Of a stretch of 64,000 nt of DNA, positions 62,663 through 64,000 are shown one piece after another; within the stretch, counting starts at the first letter, position 1; every line of letters begins with the position of its first letter. Under the pieces are notes generated by a model. The model did no database searches, was not told the origin of the DNA, and saw nothing but the letters and a program-made list of their open reading frames with translations. The stretch spans positions 1 to 64,000 of the forward strand of contig NZ_CP119808.1 of the NCBI RefSeq assembly GCF_029338375.1, written 5' to 3'. The stretch comes from Halorussus lipolyticus. Its GTDB lineage: Archaea; Halobacteriota; Halobacteria; Halobacteriales; Haladaptataceae. A program made the translations under genes and the position numbers.

Positions 62663-64000
62663 CGTTTGCCAGACTGAGGAATCCACGGATGCCACGGTCT
62701 GCGATCGGCTTGGACCCGAAGACGAAGTCCCGACCGAGGTTGCGGTTCAAGTGCGTACACGAGACTTCCGAGATGTATAGACAGTTGTGGCAGGACGCAC
62801 CTTCTCTGCTACAGACGGGGTCGTAGACGCAGTCGTTGCCGCGTTGGGTGATCCCCGTCAGCAGGTCGTCGAGACTTGATTCGACGAGCGTGTACATTCC
62901 ACCGATGTTGTAGTCGGTTCGCTGGTTACTGTAGATGACGAACGACAACGCTCGTGGGAGGAGGTACTCGGCGAGACTCGTTCGAGACATCCCCGACAGC
63001 TTCGAGACCTGCTTCAGAGCGAGGTGCGACATGGAGTGCACCAAATTGTACACCATGTACGCGATTATCTGCTCGTCGTGGACGTTGATGGAGAGGCTGT
63101 CCAGTTCAGGCACTTCTCCAACGTTGGACAACAACCATGCACGGATGTCCTCCTCCCCCCAATTGGATAGTGGTTCGGTGCGGCTCGGTTCCAGCTCGGT
63201 GTCTTCAAGCCAGGTGTCGATGTCGCTGTACTCCCAGCTGTCGGGGCGAGGGACTTCACGATCCTTCGGAAGTGTGCTCGTGACGACCGCTTCACGGAGG
63301 TTCTGTGACGGTTGGTCGCCGGGTAGTGTGTTCTCCAGCAGCCACCGGAACACGTCTCGGGGATTCAACGTGAACTGGACGGCCTCCGTCTCGACAGTAT
63401 CCGCGAAAATCGGTGTCCCGTCGCTTGAGGAACTCACTGACGACGAGGAGAACGCACACAGCCGCGAGTTGTCCGGTTCGTTCTCGATACGGGTGTATCC
63501 GAAGACGGCGTTCGTGATCGGAAAGTTCTCGACGAACGCGATCTCGTCAATGCCCATTGAGAGCATTTCCTCGTGTACGTGGGTCGCCCGTGCCTCTCGG
63601 CGTCGCCGACTACTCGGGGAGTCCTCTCCCGTCGTCTCGATCAACTCCGTCGCTGGTGTTCGATTCAGTTCCGATTCGACACTCTGGAACTGGTAGGCGT
63701 CGAACACGCCCTCTTGGATCAGCTTCGGGAGTTCGTCCTTATCGTCGGTGGCATTAAGCTCGTGGACGAACCGCTCTACCTGTTTGCCGAGTGGACCGGT
63801 CGACTCACCCATCTCTTCGAGTTCTGCCTCAATTCGTTCGATCTGTTCAAGGATGTCCTCGGAGCCACTATCCTCATACATCTCACGGTACCGCTTGAGT
63901 TCCCACTCAAGTTCTTCACGCTCCTCGCTGGCGTTCTCCTCTTCTAGCTGGACGTCCGTGATATCGTCGTCGGTCAACCCGAGGTACCGGGCGACCACCG
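62655..64000 (-). CDS. drmB: DISARM DrmB-like protein (DUF1998), cut by the window end
   Basis: The last 447 codons of a frame open to the window edge; the GTG at 63998 is not a credible start. Residues 1-70 of this part are a coiled coil. The DUF1998 domain covers about 300-440: NLVHSMSHLALKQVSKLSGM, the four-cysteine metal cluster (CVYDPVCSREGASCHNCLYI) and VSCTHLNRNLGRDFVFG. DUF1998 is the defining DrmB domain and works with the helicase DrmA against non-self DNA. drmA should lie beyond 64000. Overlap with drmC is 8 nt. Confidence 0.85.
   Translation of the reverse strand, partial: VVARYLGLTDDDITDVQLEEENASEEREELEWELKRYREMYEDSGSEDILEQIERIEAELEEMGESTGPLGKQVERFVHELNATDDKDELPKLIQEGVFDAYQFQSVESELNRTPATELIETTGEDSPSSRRRREARATHVHEEMLSMGIDEIAFVENFPITNAVFGYTRIENEPDNSRLCAFSSSSVSSSSDGTPIFADTVETEAVQFTLNPRDVFRWLLENTLPGDQPSQNLREAVVTSTLPKDREVPRPDSWEYSDIDTWLEDTELEPSRTEPLSNWGEEDIRAWLLSNVGEVPELDSLSINVHDEQIIAYMVYNLVHSMSHLALKQVSKLSGMSRTSLAEYLLPRALSFVIYSNQRTDYNIGGMYTLVESSLDDLLTGITQRGNDCVYDPVCSREGASCHNCLYISEVSCTHLNRNLGRDFVFGSKPIADRGIRGFLSLANDE

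Overview
The window reads as accessory DNA from a halophilic archaeon of the class Halobacteria, probably a megaplasmid or an integrated conjugative element in a plastic region. The signs are very acidic proteins, GC-rich coding sequence, several TATA boxes about 25-30 nt before start codons (leaderless transcripts), Tat signal peptides and Tat lipoproteins, an IS1595-family insertion sequence, PhiH1-repressor-like and ArsR-like winged-helix regulators, and short zinc-ribbon proteins of haloarchaeal plasmid type. Species cannot be named from sequence alone.

Layout. 1-1510: AACGA-repeat region with a ParA ATPase and a small partner (partition). 1851-9897: defence block with Hachiman (hamB, hamA), a membrane protein, an LSm-HNH fusion, structured intergenic DNA and a twice-frameshifted PH-like/Mrr nuclease gene. 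9898-12845: gene debris, an intact IS1595-type element with an 8-bp target duplication, and a tyrosine recombinase. 13190-29874: membrane and exported proteins, namely six intact CPBP (CAAX-protease-like) genes plus one wreck, two serine beta-lactamase-like hydrolases (one broken), a DUF998 protein, an ABC-2 exporter with a regulator, and a second, broken ABC ATPase. 30013-31365: small proteins and a winged-helix repressor. 31587-47176: one co-directional type IV secretion/conjugation module with a VirB2-like protein, surface protein, Tat lipoprotein, VirB6-like and VirB3-like membrane proteins, VirB4-like ATPase, a very large coupling protein, a PriS-like and PriL-like primase pair, and an exported protein. 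48239-50899: plasmid protein, truncated IS1595 copy, a second primase interrupted by TAG, and a GIY-YIG-like remnant. 50960-52801: GmrSD-like restriction enzyme. 53611-56727: Tat-exported LamG protein. 56973-58805: hairpins and small plasmid genes. 59133-64000: DISARM-type genes (drmB cut by the window edge, drmC) translationally coupled to a pentapeptide-repeat protein with a channel-like C-terminus.

How it fits together. At least four defence systems (Hachiman, the Mrr-like remnant, GmrSD-like, DISARM-like) and a probable fifth (LSm-HNH) surround partition, integration and conjugation genes, as expected of a mobile defence island. Many genes are broken by single frameshifts or one in-frame TGA/TAG, often where tryptophan is expected. 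Either the region is decaying or the assembly has errors; raw reads would decide. The most novel-looking items are the LSm-HNH fusion, the drmB-drmC-pentapeptide/channel operon, the coupling protein with winged-helix and nuclease-like domains beside its own primase pair, and a family of start-proximal hairpins with G-rich loops.
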